Counted from the stretch's first letter, positions 27,346 to 35,654 are shown. The stretch is 64,000 nt of DNA from Rhodocyclaceae bacterium (GCA_018262775.1 JADFDU010000003.1:21628-85627), one strand, 5' to 3'. A program made the numbers and translations. The notes: a model not told the origin generated them from the sequence alone.

Positions 27346-28542
27346 ATGACACAAGCCAAAGCGCCCGGCAAGGGCTTCACCACCCGCGCCATCCATCACG
27401 GCTACGATCCCTATGAGGGCTACGGTTCCGTCAATCCGCCGATCTACCTGAGCTCGACCTACGCCTTCCCCACGGTGGAAGACGGCAGCGCGCGCTTCGC
27501 CGGTGAGCAGGCCGGTTTTGTCTACTCGCGCGTCGGCAACCCGACCACCTGCCTGCTGGAGAGCCGCATCGCCGACCTGGAAGGCGGCGAGGCAGCGCTC
27601 GTCACCGCCTCCGGCATGGGCGCCACCACCTCGCTGCTGTGGACGCTGCTGGCGCCGGGCGACGAGGTCATCGCCGACAAGACCCTCTACGGCTGCACCT
27701 TCGGCTACTTCAATCACGGCCTGGCGAAGTTCGGCGTCAAGATCACCCACGTCGACATGACGCAGCCGGCCAACCTGGAAGCCGCCATCAGCGCGCAGAC
27801 CAAAGTGGTGTTCTTCGAATCGCCGGCCAATCCCAACATGCGGCTGGTGGACATCGAGGCCATCGCCGCCATTGCCCATCGACACGACGCCAAGGTGGTG
27901 GTGGACAACACCTACTGCACCCCCTACCTGCAGCGCCCGCTCGCGCTCGGCGCCGACTACATCGTGCACTCCGCGACGAAATACCTCGGCGGCCACGGCG
28001 ACCTGATCGCCGGCGCCATCGTCGGCCCGAAGGAATCGCTCGACCAGGTGCGCTTCTACGGCCTCAAGGACATGACCGGCGCGGTGATGTCCTCGCAGGA
28101 CGCCTTCCTCGTCCTGCGCGGCCTGAAAACATTGGCGCTGCGCATGGAGCGCCACAGCAGCAACGCCCAGGTCGTCGCCGAATGCCTGGCGGGCCACGCC
28201 AAGGTCGACGTCTGCCACTTCCCGGGACTCGCTTCGTTTCCGCAACTCGAACTCGCACGCCGGCAGATGAAGCTGCCCGGCGGCATGGTGGCCTTCGAAC
28301 TCAAGGGCGGCATCGAGTCAGGCCGCCGCTTCATGAACGCGCTGCAACTGATCACGCGCGCCGTCAGCCTCGGCGACGCCGAAAGCCTGGCGCAACACCC
28401 GGCCAGCATGACGCACTGCTTCTACACACCCGAGGAACGGCGCGAACACCTGATCGGCGAAGGCCTGGTGAGAATCTCGCTCGGCCTCGAAGACCCCGAG
28501 GACTTGCTCGACGACGTGCGGCAGGCGCTGGACGCCGCGTGA
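27346..28542 (+). CDS. megL: Methionine gamma-lyase (PLP-dependent, Cys/Met metabolism family)
   Basis: 398 residues, exactly the usual length. The PLP lysine is in HSATKYLGGHGD (about residue 209). TLYGCTFGYF near residue 112 carries the cysteine that separates methionine gamma-lyase from cystathionine gamma-synthases. The enzyme converts methionine to methanethiol, 2-oxobutyrate and ammonia. The start at 27346 has AGGGAGA upstream. It lies 13 bp after the split-barrel gene on the plus strand. A role in phenol degradation is not evident. Confidence 0.87.
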   Translation: MTQAKAPGKGFTTRAIHHGYDPYEGYGSVNPPIYLSSTYAFPTVEDGSARFAGEQAGFVYSRVGNPTTCLLESRIADLEGGEAALVTASGMGATTSLLWTLLAPGDEVIADKTLYGCTFGYFNHGLAKFGVKITHVDMTQPANLEAAISAQTKVVFFESPANPNMRLVDIEAIAAIAHRHDAKVVVDNTYCTPYLQRPLALGADYIVHSATKYLGGHGDLIAGAIVGPKESLDQVRFYGLKDMTGAVMSSQDAFLVLRGLKTLALRMERHSSNAQVVAECLAGHAKVDVCHFPGLASFPQLELARRQMKLPGGMVAFELKGGIESGRRFMNALQLITRAVSLGDAESLAQHPASMTHCFYTPEERREHLIGEGLVRISLGLEDPEDLLDDVRQALDAA

Positions 28543-28547
28543 GGGCG

Positions 28548-28571
28548 GTACGGCGCCGGAATGCGCCGTAC
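28548..28571. terminator. Hairpin after the methionine gamma-lyase gene
   Basis: Perfect 9-bp arms GTACGGCGC (28548-28556) and GCGCCGTAC (28563-28571), 5 bp after the stop codon. The right arm is the ACGGCG half of the adjacent bipartite motif. No U-tract follows. Confidence 0.5.
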
Positions 28572-28587
28572 TGTGGCGGCTGACTTT
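28564..28587 (-). repeat. Bipartite motif copy 4
   Basis: AAAGTCAG, ten bases (CCGCCACAGT), ACGGCG on the minus strand. It marks the left edge of the 28.6-30.7 kb accessory segment. Confidence 0.88.
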
Positions 28588-28928
28588 TGCCGGGGTGTCG
28601 CCAGGGATCGAACGGAACAGTTTCTGCCTTAGCAGAAGTTTGCGCACAGTTTTCGCCGTGTCGGCTTGGCGGCGGTAAGCGGACAAAACCAAACTCTGTT
28701 TTGAACAGTCCGTTTTCGGTAAAACCGGATGGGTGAAATCGACCCGAAGCGGCCGATTGAGGTTCTGCAGAGCGAAAGCCGATTTAGCCCGAAAACTATT
28801 GAACCGACTTACGTATCTGATCGACGAACTGGCGCAACACGCTGACCAGCGATTCCGTTTCCACAACTACGGTTACGCCATACTCCATCATGCCGATAAG
28901 CAAATGGGATATTCATCCCGTTACTTAC
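28588..28928. other. Intergenic, possible remnant DNA, no gene supported
   Basis: 341 bp with lower GC than its surroundings. Short open frames exist, but none has a ribosome-binding site or a recognisable domain. It may hold the degenerate end of a former mobile element; I cannot support more. Confidence 0.35.
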
Positions 28929-29483
28929 CTATCTCGTCCTCGGTACAATGATTTCTTCCAGTGGGACATGAGTCATGAACGCAATGATCTGCTTTACGAG
29001 GTCATCTACGCCTCGCGGCGTCATAGATCTCTTGCGTTCCGTTGCATCAATCAGTTCCCGATTGATGTAAGTCGTGCAGCGCAGATCCGCGTAGCTATGT
29101 TCGAGGACGCCCTCGATGCTCGGTAGTGGCAAAAAGGGATACCTTCTCCTGCTGAGAACATTCTGACGGTCTTCTTCGTTCGAAAGGGTAATCATAGGAA
29201 TGACGGGCGCCACCAACACCGGCACCTTGCCTCCCTTTTTGTCGATCTCACAATCCTGTGACAGGACGATAACGTTGAGAACGCGCCCTCTACCGAGAAA
29301 GTTACCAATGCCGTTGCTATCAGGTTTCCAAGGCGACGTATCCCATGAGTCACCGCCACCCTTCCGGGTTACCCCGCGTTTGAGTGCAACCAATGGTGCG
29401 GCCGCCGTCCCCACGAGAACGAGAGCAAGCAAATCCCCTTGCGATAGCTCGGGTTTGAGTGCCCCGTCCCAGCAATCGGTCAC
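28929..29483 (-). CDS. Unknown protein with VIVLSQDCEID motif
   Basis: 184 residues, soluble. A central segment VIVLSQDCEIDKKGG followed by VLVAPVIP, then RRYPFLPLPS and YADLRCTTYINREL, looks like a conserved hypothetical family rather than random sequence. I do not know its function. It is the last gene of a minus-strand operon of three or four genes with 3-4 bp spacing or overlap, flanked by outward-reading bipartite motif copies. Confidence 0.6.
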   Translation of the reverse strand: MTDCWDGALKPELSQGDLLALVLVGTAAAPLVALKRGVTRKGGGDSWDTSPWKPDSNGIGNFLGRGRVLNVIVLSQDCEIDKKGGKVPVLVAPVIPMITLSNEEDRQNVLSRRRYPFLPLPSIEGVLEHSYADLRCTTYINRELIDATERKRSMTPRGVDDLVKQIIAFMTHVPLEEIIVPRTR

Positions 29484-29486
29484 AGA

Positions 29487-29849
29487 TCAGACCATGATGG
29501 GAGGATCGCGGGAAATATCCTGGTCCGGCAGACGAGGAACCGAAGCCATCGCGGCATCAAGCCGGCTCCAGTACCCATCAGGTACGATATCCGAGTTGTC
29601 GCCATGTAGAGATGATGTTCTTGCTGCGTCAGAAACAACGATATCCACGTCCGCTACCCCCAGCGGTATCGATGGAAGTAGCAGTGCCACGGTCGTGGCA
29701 ATCGTGCAAAGCACCATCACAGGCTTTACTGACGACCACTGGCCACGCCGGACCTTCTTGGTATCAACCGCGTGCGACGTCCTCCTGATCGGCAGGATCA
29801 TGCCGCCCTCGATCCAAGCGCCGGGCGTATATAGTTCGAACTGGTTCAT
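29487..29849 (-). CDS. Unknown single-pass membrane protein
   Basis: 120 residues with one hydrophobic helix (about residues 43-65, VMVLCTIATTVALLLPSIPLG) after a basic segment. The C-terminal part is polar. No family recognised. It overlaps the upstream 206-residue gene by four bases and is 3 bp from the next gene, so it is translationally coupled to both. Confidence 0.55.
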   Translation of the reverse strand: MNQFELYTPGAWIEGGMILPIRRTSHAVDTKKVRRGQWSSVKPVMVLCTIATTVALLLPSIPLGVADVDIVVSDAARTSSLHGDNSDIVPDGYWSRLDAAMASVPRLPDQDISRDPPIMV

Positions 29850-30466
29850 GATTTCACCTCGCTATCCATAGAGGGCAATGAAGGCGCCATTTCCACTAAT
29901 GCACGTACCAACGCCACCATCAAAGGTGTCGGCAACTGTACACGAACGACCGGCTCCACTGCCACCTTGTTCCCCAGATTAATACGCTGCACCGAAAAGG
30001 GCGATAAGTAGTAGAAATCCAGGCAGCCATCATTACCTGAATAGCCCGCCATAACCAAACTGGCAGTTACAACAGCGGACTGGTCGGGCTTCTCTTTTAT
30101 TTCGGTCAGCGAACCACGCTGGAGTCTCCCCTGCTGTTCCAGTTCTTCAATTCCATTATTGAGTTGGTTCACCGTATGAATGAAACTCCTAACCGCTTCA
30201 AATGACATCTGAATGATCAGAACCGACAGATAGCCGTCCGAGACGACATTTCTCTGGGCAAACAGAAGCTTCACCACGTGATCTGTTCTAACCAAGGAAA
30301 CCGTGTCACACGATAACCTGCGATCCGGCACCGGGAGCCCCGACGTATCGATCGCAAAATGGTTACTCATCCCGCCCTTGGAAGGAAGGATCGACACATC
30401 GACGGCATGTCCCTCGCCGATGCGTGCCATGTGCTGCGCAACAGGTTTTGACTTTTTAGGCCCCAT
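29846..30466 (-). CDS. Unknown soluble protein in accessory operon
   Basis: 206 residues starting MGPKKSKPVAQHM. It is predominantly beta in the first half, with a helical segment around LIIQMSFEAVRSFIHTVNQL. No catalytic motif that I can name. It is the first clear gene of the accessory operon, with an AT-rich stretch (CCTATTGAAATG) just upstream of its ATG. Confidence 0.55.
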   Translation of the reverse strand: MGPKKSKPVAQHMARIGEGHAVDVSILPSKGGMSNHFAIDTSGLPVPDRRLSCDTVSLVRTDHVVKLLFAQRNVVSDGYLSVLIIQMSFEAVRSFIHTVNQLNNGIEELEQQGRLQRGSLTEIKEKPDQSAVVTASLVMAGYSGNDGCLDFYYLSPFSVQRINLGNKVAVEPVVRVQLPTPLMVALVRALVEMAPSLPSMDSEVKS

Positions 30467-30498
30467 TTCAATAGGTTAGCATCTTCTCGGGGAGCGAG

Positions 30499-30750
30499 CT
30501 AGCCTTTGTACCATGCGCCGAACCGCGACCGACCGCACTTGGCCAATTTGATCCGTTCGAATTCACCAATAATGGACAACCGTTCTTGATCAGCACTTCG
30601 TCCGCTGAACACTTCTGAACGGATCTCGCGCTGCACGTCCGCTACTTCCGCTATGGCCGAATTGCTTCCGGCGAAAGACATCCGCTCAACGACACGAAGA
30701 GCGACATCGCGTCCCCGCCAGCCTGGGTAATGAAAAGTCAGCCGCTGCAA
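30499..30750 (-). CDS. Small or truncated unknown ORF beginning inside a bipartite motif copy
   Basis: 83 residues if the TTG at 30750 is the start. Its first codons (QRLTF) are encoded by the motif at 30734-30757, so either the gene was cut at the motif or the motif supplies its beginning. No ribosome-binding site is obvious and no domain is recognised. It may be a pseudogene. Confidence 0.35.
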   Translation of the reverse strand: MQRLTFHYPGWRGRDVALRVVERMSFAGSNSAIAEVADVQREIRSEVFSGRSADQERLSIIGEFERIKLAKCGRSRFGAWYKG

Positions 30751-30757
30751 GACGGCG
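30734..30757 (+). repeat. Bipartite motif copy 5
   Basis: AAAGTCAG, ten bases (CCGCTGCAAG), ACGGCG. It marks the right edge of the accessory operon and points away from copy 4. Confidence 0.88.
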
Positions 30758-30789
30758 CGAATTCCGTCAGTGACGTGCGGACGTTTGCT

Positions 30790-31215
30790 TCAGCCGCCGT
30801 GAAGCAACAGCGCCTCGGCCAGCAGCCGTGGCGAGTAGATGGTGACGCCGCCGCAGGTCTTGCCATAGGCGGAGCCAAAATGGCTGCGGTCGCCCGTTAC
30901 CAAAGCATGGCAGCCGAGGCGCATAGCGGCGGCGAGCACCGGCCGATCCTTTTCGTGCAACCAGTTCATTTCGAACGTTTCGGGTAGGTGGGCCTGCATC
31001 GGCCCGACTTGCAGGTGGGAAAGCAGCGCCTCCAGCGCCGCCGACGTCCCGCCGCCCTTGGCGACCAGGTTGCGGCGAGCCTCGGCCACGACAAAACCAT
31101 CTACCCAGCACTCGTGGCCGGCCTCCAGCAGCAGTCGCAGCAAGTGCCGCACCGCCCCGTCGGACTTCGCCGCCGAGAAGTGGATATTTGCGTCGAGAAA
31201 AATCCGTATCGGCAA
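30790..31215 (-). CDS. PIN-domain toxin paired with AbrB-type antitoxin
   Basis: About 141 residues from TTG 31215. PIN motifs are RIFLDANIHFSA (Asp near 8), VVAEARRNL (Glu near 45), and HEKDRPVLAAA followed by ALVTGDRSHFG. The start is not certain: there is no clear ribosome-binding site, and coupling to the antitoxin stop 14 bp upstream is likely. A VapC-like ribonuclease is expected. A bipartite motif copy spans the junction between antitoxin and toxin. Confidence 0.75.
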   Translation of the reverse strand: MPIRIFLDANIHFSAAKSDGAVRHLLRLLLEAGHECWVDGFVVAEARRNLVAKGGGTSAALEALLSHLQVGPMQAHLPETFEMNWLHEKDRPVLAAAMRLGCHALVTGDRSHFGSAYGKTCGGVTIYSPRLLAEALLLHGG

Positions 31216-31221
31216 GCCGGC

Positions 31222-31245
31222 CGGCGTGCTCAGCGGACTGACTTT
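31222..31245 (-). repeat. Bipartite motif copy 6
   Basis: AAAGTCAG, ten bases (TCCGCTGAGC), ACGCCG (one mismatch in the distal half). It contains the stop codon of the AbrB-type antitoxin. Confidence 0.75.
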
Positions 31246-31505
31246 CGCGTCTTGCGGGCCGTGTGCGCCGGCTGCACAGTCTTGCTGCCGAGCACGGCAG
31301 CCAGTTCGGCCTCCGCAGCGTCGAACTCGCGTTCGCGCTCGGGCGTGTAGAGTTCGAGCGGCAGCGTCGCGGCCGGACGCAGCAGCAGGCCTTCCGGCGT
31401 GGTTTCGGCGATCAGCTGGTCGTCGCCCTTCAGGCCGAGGGCCTGGCGCCGCTTGGCGGGCAGGGTGACCATGCCTCGGCTGGATACGGTAATGGTGGCT
31501 TTCAT
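31230..31505 (-). CDS. AbrB/SpoVT-type antitoxin
   Basis: 91 residues from ATG 31505. The N-terminus MKATITVSSRGMVTLPAKRR with LGLKGDDQLIAE is the swapped-hairpin AbrB DNA-binding fold. The C-terminal tail is basic and would contact the toxin. It lies directly upstream of the PIN gene and is bracketed by bipartite motif copies at 31222 and 31561. Confidence 0.85.
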   Translation of the reverse strand: MKATITVSSRGMVTLPAKRRQALGLKGDDQLIAETTPEGLLLRPAATLPLELYTPEREREFDAAEAELAAVLGSKTVQPAHTARKTRKSVR

Positions 31506-31560
31506 GCAATCCAGTATGGCAGCAATGCCGCTATCGGCGAAGTGCAAAAAAGACAGCGCT

Positions 31561-31584
31561 CGCCGTCCTGCGGCGACTGACTTT
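31561..31584 (-). repeat. Bipartite motif copy 7
   Basis: AAAGTCAG, ten bases (TCGCCGCAGG), ACGGCG. Intergenic, 55 bp upstream of the antitoxin start. The ten-base core is identical to that in mazG (40177). Confidence 0.88.
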
Positions 31585-31616
31585 GTCCTGCTTCCGATGT
31601 CGGCCTGAAGGCCGAC

Positions 31617-32378
31617 CTACAGTTTGAGTCCGCGCGGCTTGCGGCCGGCGCGCTTGAAGAGGCGGTCGTATACCGCGTTGGGCAGGAGCTTCATGGCGCG
31701 TGCGACGAGGGCCATCTGCCAGGGCACGACGGCGTAGCGGCGGCCGGCGTCGATGACGCGGGCGATGCGCCGCGCGGCGGCATCGGCGGACAGGATGAAG
31801 GGCATGCGGTATTTGTTCACCGCCGTCATCGGCGTAGCGACGTAGCCGGGGCAGACGGTGACGACCTTGATACCGCTGGCACGCAGTTCCACGCGCAGCG
31901 CTTCGAGGTAGGTGATGGCGGCGGCCTTGGAGGCGCTGTAGGCGCCGGCGCCGGGGATGCCGCGCACGCCGGCCACCGAGGCGATGCCGGCGAGGCGGCC
32001 GCGACCCGCCTCGCGCATCGGCGCGATGAAGGACTGGAAGGTGGCGGCCAGCCCCACGACGTTGGTCTGCATGACGCGGCCGAAAATCTCGATGTCCTCG
32101 GCGTGCTCGGTGAGCGTGCCGATGGAGACGCCGGCATTGGCGATGACGATGTCGGGCACGCCGAAGCGCGCCATGAAGTCGTGCGCCGCTGCCTGCATGG
32201 CCTTGGCGTCGGCGACATCAGCGAGATACACAACGGGGTTTCCCGGAAGACTGCGCGCCACGTCGGCCAGTGCGTCCTTGCGGCGCGCCACGAGGCCGAG
32301 CTGGGCGCCGCGGCCGGCATAGTGCGCAGCGAGCGCCGCGCCGATGCCGGAGGAGGCGCCGGTAATGAAGACGCGCAT
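31617..32378 (-). CDS. Short-chain dehydrogenase/reductase
   Basis: 253 residues from ATG 32378 (AGAGG upstream). The cofactor site TGASSGIG is at residue 6, NAGVS near 86, and the catalytic Ser-Tyr-Lys is in SVAGVRG and YSASKAA (about 138-155). The basic residues after the first turn (ARRKD) suggest NADP(H). Substrate unknown. It is convergent with nothing and is followed upstream by a long inverted repeat and dsbA on the same strand. Confidence 0.85.
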   Translation of the reverse strand: MRVFITGASSGIGAALAAHYAGRGAQLGLVARRKDALADVARSLPGNPVVYLADVADAKAMQAAAHDFMARFGVPDIVIANAGVSIGTLTEHAEDIEIFGRVMQTNVVGLAATFQSFIAPMREAGRGRLAGIASVAGVRGIPGAGAYSASKAAAITYLEALRVELRASGIKVVTVCPGYVATPMTAVNKYRMPFILSADAAARRIARVIDAGRRYAVVPWQMALVARAMKLLPNAVYDRLFKRAGRKPRGLKL

Positions 32379-32408
32379 GAAACGCAACCTCTTTTAACGC
32401 AGAGGACG

Positions 32409-32469
32409 CAGAGACACAGGGAGCACAGAGAAAAACAAAATTGAAATCTCTGTGTTCTCTGTGTCTCTG
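32409..32469. repeat. Long imperfect inverted repeat (23-bp arms) between SDR gene and dsbA
   Basis: Left arm 32409-32431 (CAGAGACACAGG...) and right arm 32447-32469 match at 21 of 23 positions; both mismatches are of the G-U type on one strand. The purine/pyrimidine-biased CAGAGACACAG pattern is common in bacterial intergenic repeats. It probably ends the dsbA transcript. Confidence 0.75.
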
Positions 32470-32492
32470 TGATCTCTATGTTGAAAGCGTTT

Positions 32493-33131
32493 CTACTTCT
32501 TCGGCCGTTCGGCGCGTGCCTTGACGATGAGTTCGTCGAGAGTTTTCATGAGCGCCTCGGGGCTGCCGGTCATGCCTACCGAGGTCATGTACTTGCCGTC
32601 CACCACCAGCGTCGGCACGCCGGTGACGCCGTAGGCTTCAGTAAGCTGGACGGCGCGCCTGGTCTTGCCCTGCACCGAGAAGGATTTCCAGGCTTCGCTG
32701 AATTTCTTGCGATCCACGCCCTTTTTTGCCATCCATTCGAGCTGGATCTTTTCGTCGTTGAAATTCACGCGGTCGATGTGGATGGCATCGAACACCTCGC
32801 CGTGCAGCCGGTCCAGCAGGTTCAGCGCCTCCAGCGTGTAATAGGTGCGCGCGTTCGGCATCCAGCGCTCGGTGGGAACGGCGGGAATGCGGCGGAACTC
32901 CACGTCCTTGGGCAGCGTGGCCACCCACTTCTTGAGGAAGGGCTCGAGGTCGAAGCAGTGCGAACAGCCGTACCAGAAAAACTCGATCACCTCGACCTTG
33001 GCGCCGGTCTCCACCGCCTGTTGCGCGGCAAGCGGCTTGTAGTCGCGCCCGGCCTTGAGTTCGGCGGCGGCGGCGCCCGCCATCAGGGTCAGTGAAAGCC
33101 CAAGCAGGCCCAGCCATTTATTGATTTTCAT
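32493..33131 (-). CDS. dsbA: Thiol:disulfide interchange protein DsbA
   Basis: 212 residues. A signal peptide (MKINKWLGLLGLSLTLMAGAAAA) directs it to the periplasm. The thioredoxin-like active site is FFWYGCSHC (about Cys56/Cys59; CSHC in place of the Escherichia coli CPHC), and the cis-proline loop is GVTGVPTLVV. It introduces disulfide bonds into exported proteins. The start has AGGAGC upstream. The SPOR-domain gene is 31 bp upstream on the same strand. Confidence 0.93.
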   Translation of the reverse strand: MKINKWLGLLGLSLTLMAGAAAAELKAGRDYKPLAAQQAVETGAKVEVIEFFWYGCSHCFDLEPFLKKWVATLPKDVEFRRIPAVPTERWMPNARTYYTLEALNLLDRLHGEVFDAIHIDRVNFNDEKIQLEWMAKKGVDRKKFSEAWKSFSVQGKTRRAVQLTEAYGVTGVPTLVVDGKYMTSVGMTGSPEALMKTLDELIVKARAERPKK

Positions 33132-33154
33132 GTTCGCTCCTGAAAGTCGGTCAC

Positions 33155-33178
33155 AAAGTCAGTCACTGCGAGACGGCG
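33155..33178 (+). repeat. Bipartite motif copy 8
   Basis: AAAGTCAG, ten bases (TCACTGCGAG), ACGGCG. Read on the other strand it encodes the last residues of the SPOR protein, and the stop codon (33165-33163) lies within it. Confidence 0.88.
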
Positions 33179-33777
33179 TCCTTGCCGTCCTTCACTCTGA
33201 CAACGCTGGCCTGGATTCCGTTCTGCGCCAGCAGCGTGCGCGTCTTGGCCATTTCATCGGGATTGGCGTAGGGGCCGATGCGCACCCGATGCAGGACGCC
33301 TTTCTCGGCCAGGGTCACCTGCTGCACGCTGGCCTCCACCCCTATCAACGCAAGACGCGCCTTTAGGTTGTCCGCATCGGCCGGTTTCTGGAAGGCGCCG
33401 GCCTGGAGGAAGAGCGCTTCGCCGGCGGGTGCTGGTGCGGCGGCATCCTGCTTGGGGGTGGCCTGGGGCGCGGCCTGGGGCACGGACGCATCGGTGCCGG
33501 GCAGGATCTTGTAGAACTCGAAGCGCGGCTTTTCTTCCACCTTGTCGCCGGGCTTGCCCGGCAGGGGCAGGGGTACGGCAGCCTGCTTGGCAGGGTCGGC
33601 CTTCGTCTCGTTGCCTTTCTCGGCCGCCGGTTTGTCGTTCCGGTCCACGAAAGGCAGCGGTGCCTTGTTGAGGTACCAGACGACGCCGGCGGCAACGACG
33701 ACGCCGACGACCAGGCCGATGAACAGGCCGAGAATGGTGCCGCCGCCCTGCCGGCTTTTCCGCAATTGGGGTTTCAT
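33163..33777 (-). CDS. SPOR-domain (FtsN-like) envelope protein
   Basis: 204 residues. A short basic N-terminus precedes one membrane helix (about 14-36, GLFIGLVVGVVVAAGVVWYL), a Pro/Ala-rich periplasmic linker and a C-terminal SPOR domain (about 122-195, LQAGAFQKPADADNLKARL and RVRIGPYANPDEM) that binds denuded peptidoglycan. Likely a cell-division or wall-associated protein. The start at 33777 has GAGGA upstream. It directly follows argS, as in many betaproteobacteria. Confidence 0.85.
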   Translation of the reverse strand: MKPQLRKSRQGGGTILGLFIGLVVGVVVAAGVVWYLNKAPLPFVDRNDKPAAEKGNETKADPAKQAAVPLPLPGKPGDKVEEKPRFEFYKILPGTDASVPQAAPQATPKQDAAAPAPAGEALFLQAGAFQKPADADNLKARLALIGVEASVQQVTLAEKGVLHRVRIGPYANPDEMAKTRTLLAQNGIQASVVRVKDGKDAVSQ

Positions 33778-33784
33778 AGGTTCC

Positions 33785-35518
33785 TCACATGGATTCGGGT
33801 GCGCTGACGCCAATGATGGCGAGGCCGTTGCGCAACGCCTGGCGCACGGCCAGGCACAGTGCCAGCCGGGCATTGCGTAGCCCCTCGTCATCGACGAGGA
33901 AACGCTCGGCATTATAGTAACTGTGGAATTCGCCGGCCAAATCCTTCAGGTAGAAGGCGATGAGGTGTGGCGCATGGTCTTGCGCGGCATTGTCCACGGC
34001 CTCGGGGAATGCCGCCAGGCGCGCGCACAGCGCCTGTTCGCGTTCGTTGCCCAGCGGCGCCAGCTCGGCGCCTGCCAGCTCCGCTTCATCTCCGCCCCAT
34101 TGCGCCAGCACGGAGCAAACGCGGGCGTGGGCGTACTGGATGTAATACACCGGATTCTCGTTGCTCTGCGACTTCGCCAGGTCGAGGTCGAAGTCGAGGT
34201 GCTGGTCGGACTTGCGCAGCACGTAGAAGAAGCGGCAGGCGTCGTTGCCGACCTCCTTGCGTAGCTCGCGCAGGGTGACGAATTCGCCCGAGCGCGTGCT
34301 CATCGAAGTCTTCTGGCCGTCGCGATAGAGCACGGCAAACTGCACCAGCGCCACTTCGAGGCGGCTGTCGTCGAGGCCAAGCGCCTTGAGGGCACCCTTC
34401 ACGCGCGGGATGTAGCCGTGATGGTCAGCGCCCCAGATGTCGATGATGCGCTCGAAGCCGCGCTCGTACTTGTTGAGGTGGTAGGCGATGTCGGAGGCGA
34501 AGTAGGTGTACAGGCCGTTCTCGCGCTGCACGACGCGGTCCTTCTCGTCGCCGAACTCGGTGGAGCGGAACCACTTCGCGCCGTCCTGCACATAAACGTG
34601 GCCGCGCGCTTCGAGCAGCGCCACGGCTTTGTCCACCAGGCCGGTATCGAACAGCGAACGCTCGGAAAACCAGTGGTCGAAATGCACGCCGAACTCGGCG
34701 AGATCATCGCGGCTGTCGCCGAGCTGCTCGGTCAGCACGTAGTTGTGCACGTAGGCGTAGTCGTCGCCGAGCAGGCGCTTGGCGTTGGCGATAAGGGCGT
34801 CGAGATGCGCCTCGGCGTCCGTTGCGGCATCGGGCGCGCCGTCGAGCACGTGGGCGACGTCGCGCCGGTAACGCGTGCCGTGCGCTTTCTGGATGGCCGC
34901 GGCCATGTCGCGCACATAGTCGCCCTGATAGGCGTTGTTCGGGAACGGAAGGGTCGAGCCGTGCAGTTCGAGATAGCGCAGCCAGGTAGACAGCGCGAGG
35001 ATGTCCATCTGCCGGCCGGCGTCGTTCACATAGAACTCGCGCACCACCTTGTAGCCGGCAAAATCAAGCAGATTGGCAAGGCTGGCGCCGTAAGCCGCGC
35101 CGCGGCCGTGGCCGACGTGCAGCGGACCGGTCGGGTTGGCCGAAACGAACTCGACCTGCACTTTCGCGCCGCCGCCCCGTTCGCTGCGGCCGAAATCATT
35201 GCCGCGTTCCAGCACCGCGCGCACCACCTGCAGCCTGGCGGCAGGGGCGAGCGTGAAATTGATGAAGCCGGCGCCCGCCACCTCGGCCTTGGCGACGAGC
35301 GGCGACTTTGGCAATTCGGCGAGCAGGCGGCCGGCGATGTCGCGCGGGTTGAGCTTGAGCGGCTTGGCCAGCTGCAGAGCGAGGTTGCTGGCGAAGTCGC
35401 CGTATCCGGCCTGCTTCGGCCGTTCGAGCAGGATGGGCGCGTTGTGGCTGTCCGGCGCCACGCTCGCCAGCGCCGCGCGCAGCAGGGTCGTCAGTTCGGA
35501 TCGGATGTCTGCTGCCAT
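33785..35518 (-). CDS. argS: Arginyl-tRNA synthetase
   Basis: 577 residues, the normal length. Class I signatures: the HIGH equivalent is GPLHVGHGRGAAYG (about 125) and the KMSK-like region is QKTSMSTRSGEFV (about 375). The C-terminal anticodon-binding DALR domain ends LRNGLAIIGVSAPESM. The start ATG 35518 gives the conserved N-terminus; the frame is open further upstream without homology. Confidence 0.96.
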   Translation of the reverse strand: MAADIRSELTTLLRAALASVAPDSHNAPILLERPKQAGYGDFASNLALQLAKPLKLNPRDIAGRLLAELPKSPLVAKAEVAGAGFINFTLAPAARLQVVRAVLERGNDFGRSERGGGAKVQVEFVSANPTGPLHVGHGRGAAYGASLANLLDFAGYKVVREFYVNDAGRQMDILALSTWLRYLELHGSTLPFPNNAYQGDYVRDMAAAIQKAHGTRYRRDVAHVLDGAPDAATDAEAHLDALIANAKRLLGDDYAYVHNYVLTEQLGDSRDDLAEFGVHFDHWFSERSLFDTGLVDKAVALLEARGHVYVQDGAKWFRSTEFGDEKDRVVQRENGLYTYFASDIAYHLNKYERGFERIIDIWGADHHGYIPRVKGALKALGLDDSRLEVALVQFAVLYRDGQKTSMSTRSGEFVTLRELRKEVGNDACRFFYVLRKSDQHLDFDLDLAKSQSNENPVYYIQYAHARVCSVLAQWGGDEAELAGAELAPLGNEREQALCARLAAFPEAVDNAAQDHAPHLIAFYLKDLAGEFHSYYNAERFLVDDEGLRNARLALCLAVRQALRNGLAIIGVSAPESM

Positions 35519-35654
35519 TGCTACCTTATTGCTACTCATTGCTACCGTTGCAATTCCAGGAAAGGGTGAATTATACCCGCCCACCCTGCCGGGCCAGGCG
35601 CGGCCCCCTGCCAAATGTGGGTAAAATCGGCGCTTTCCTCCACGCGCGGTCACC

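Noticed and set aside
28588..28928. Small plus-strand ORF (about 28733-28951) after the methionine gamma-lyase gene
   Set aside because: No ribosome-binding site or recognisable domain, and its end overlaps the convergent unknown gene.
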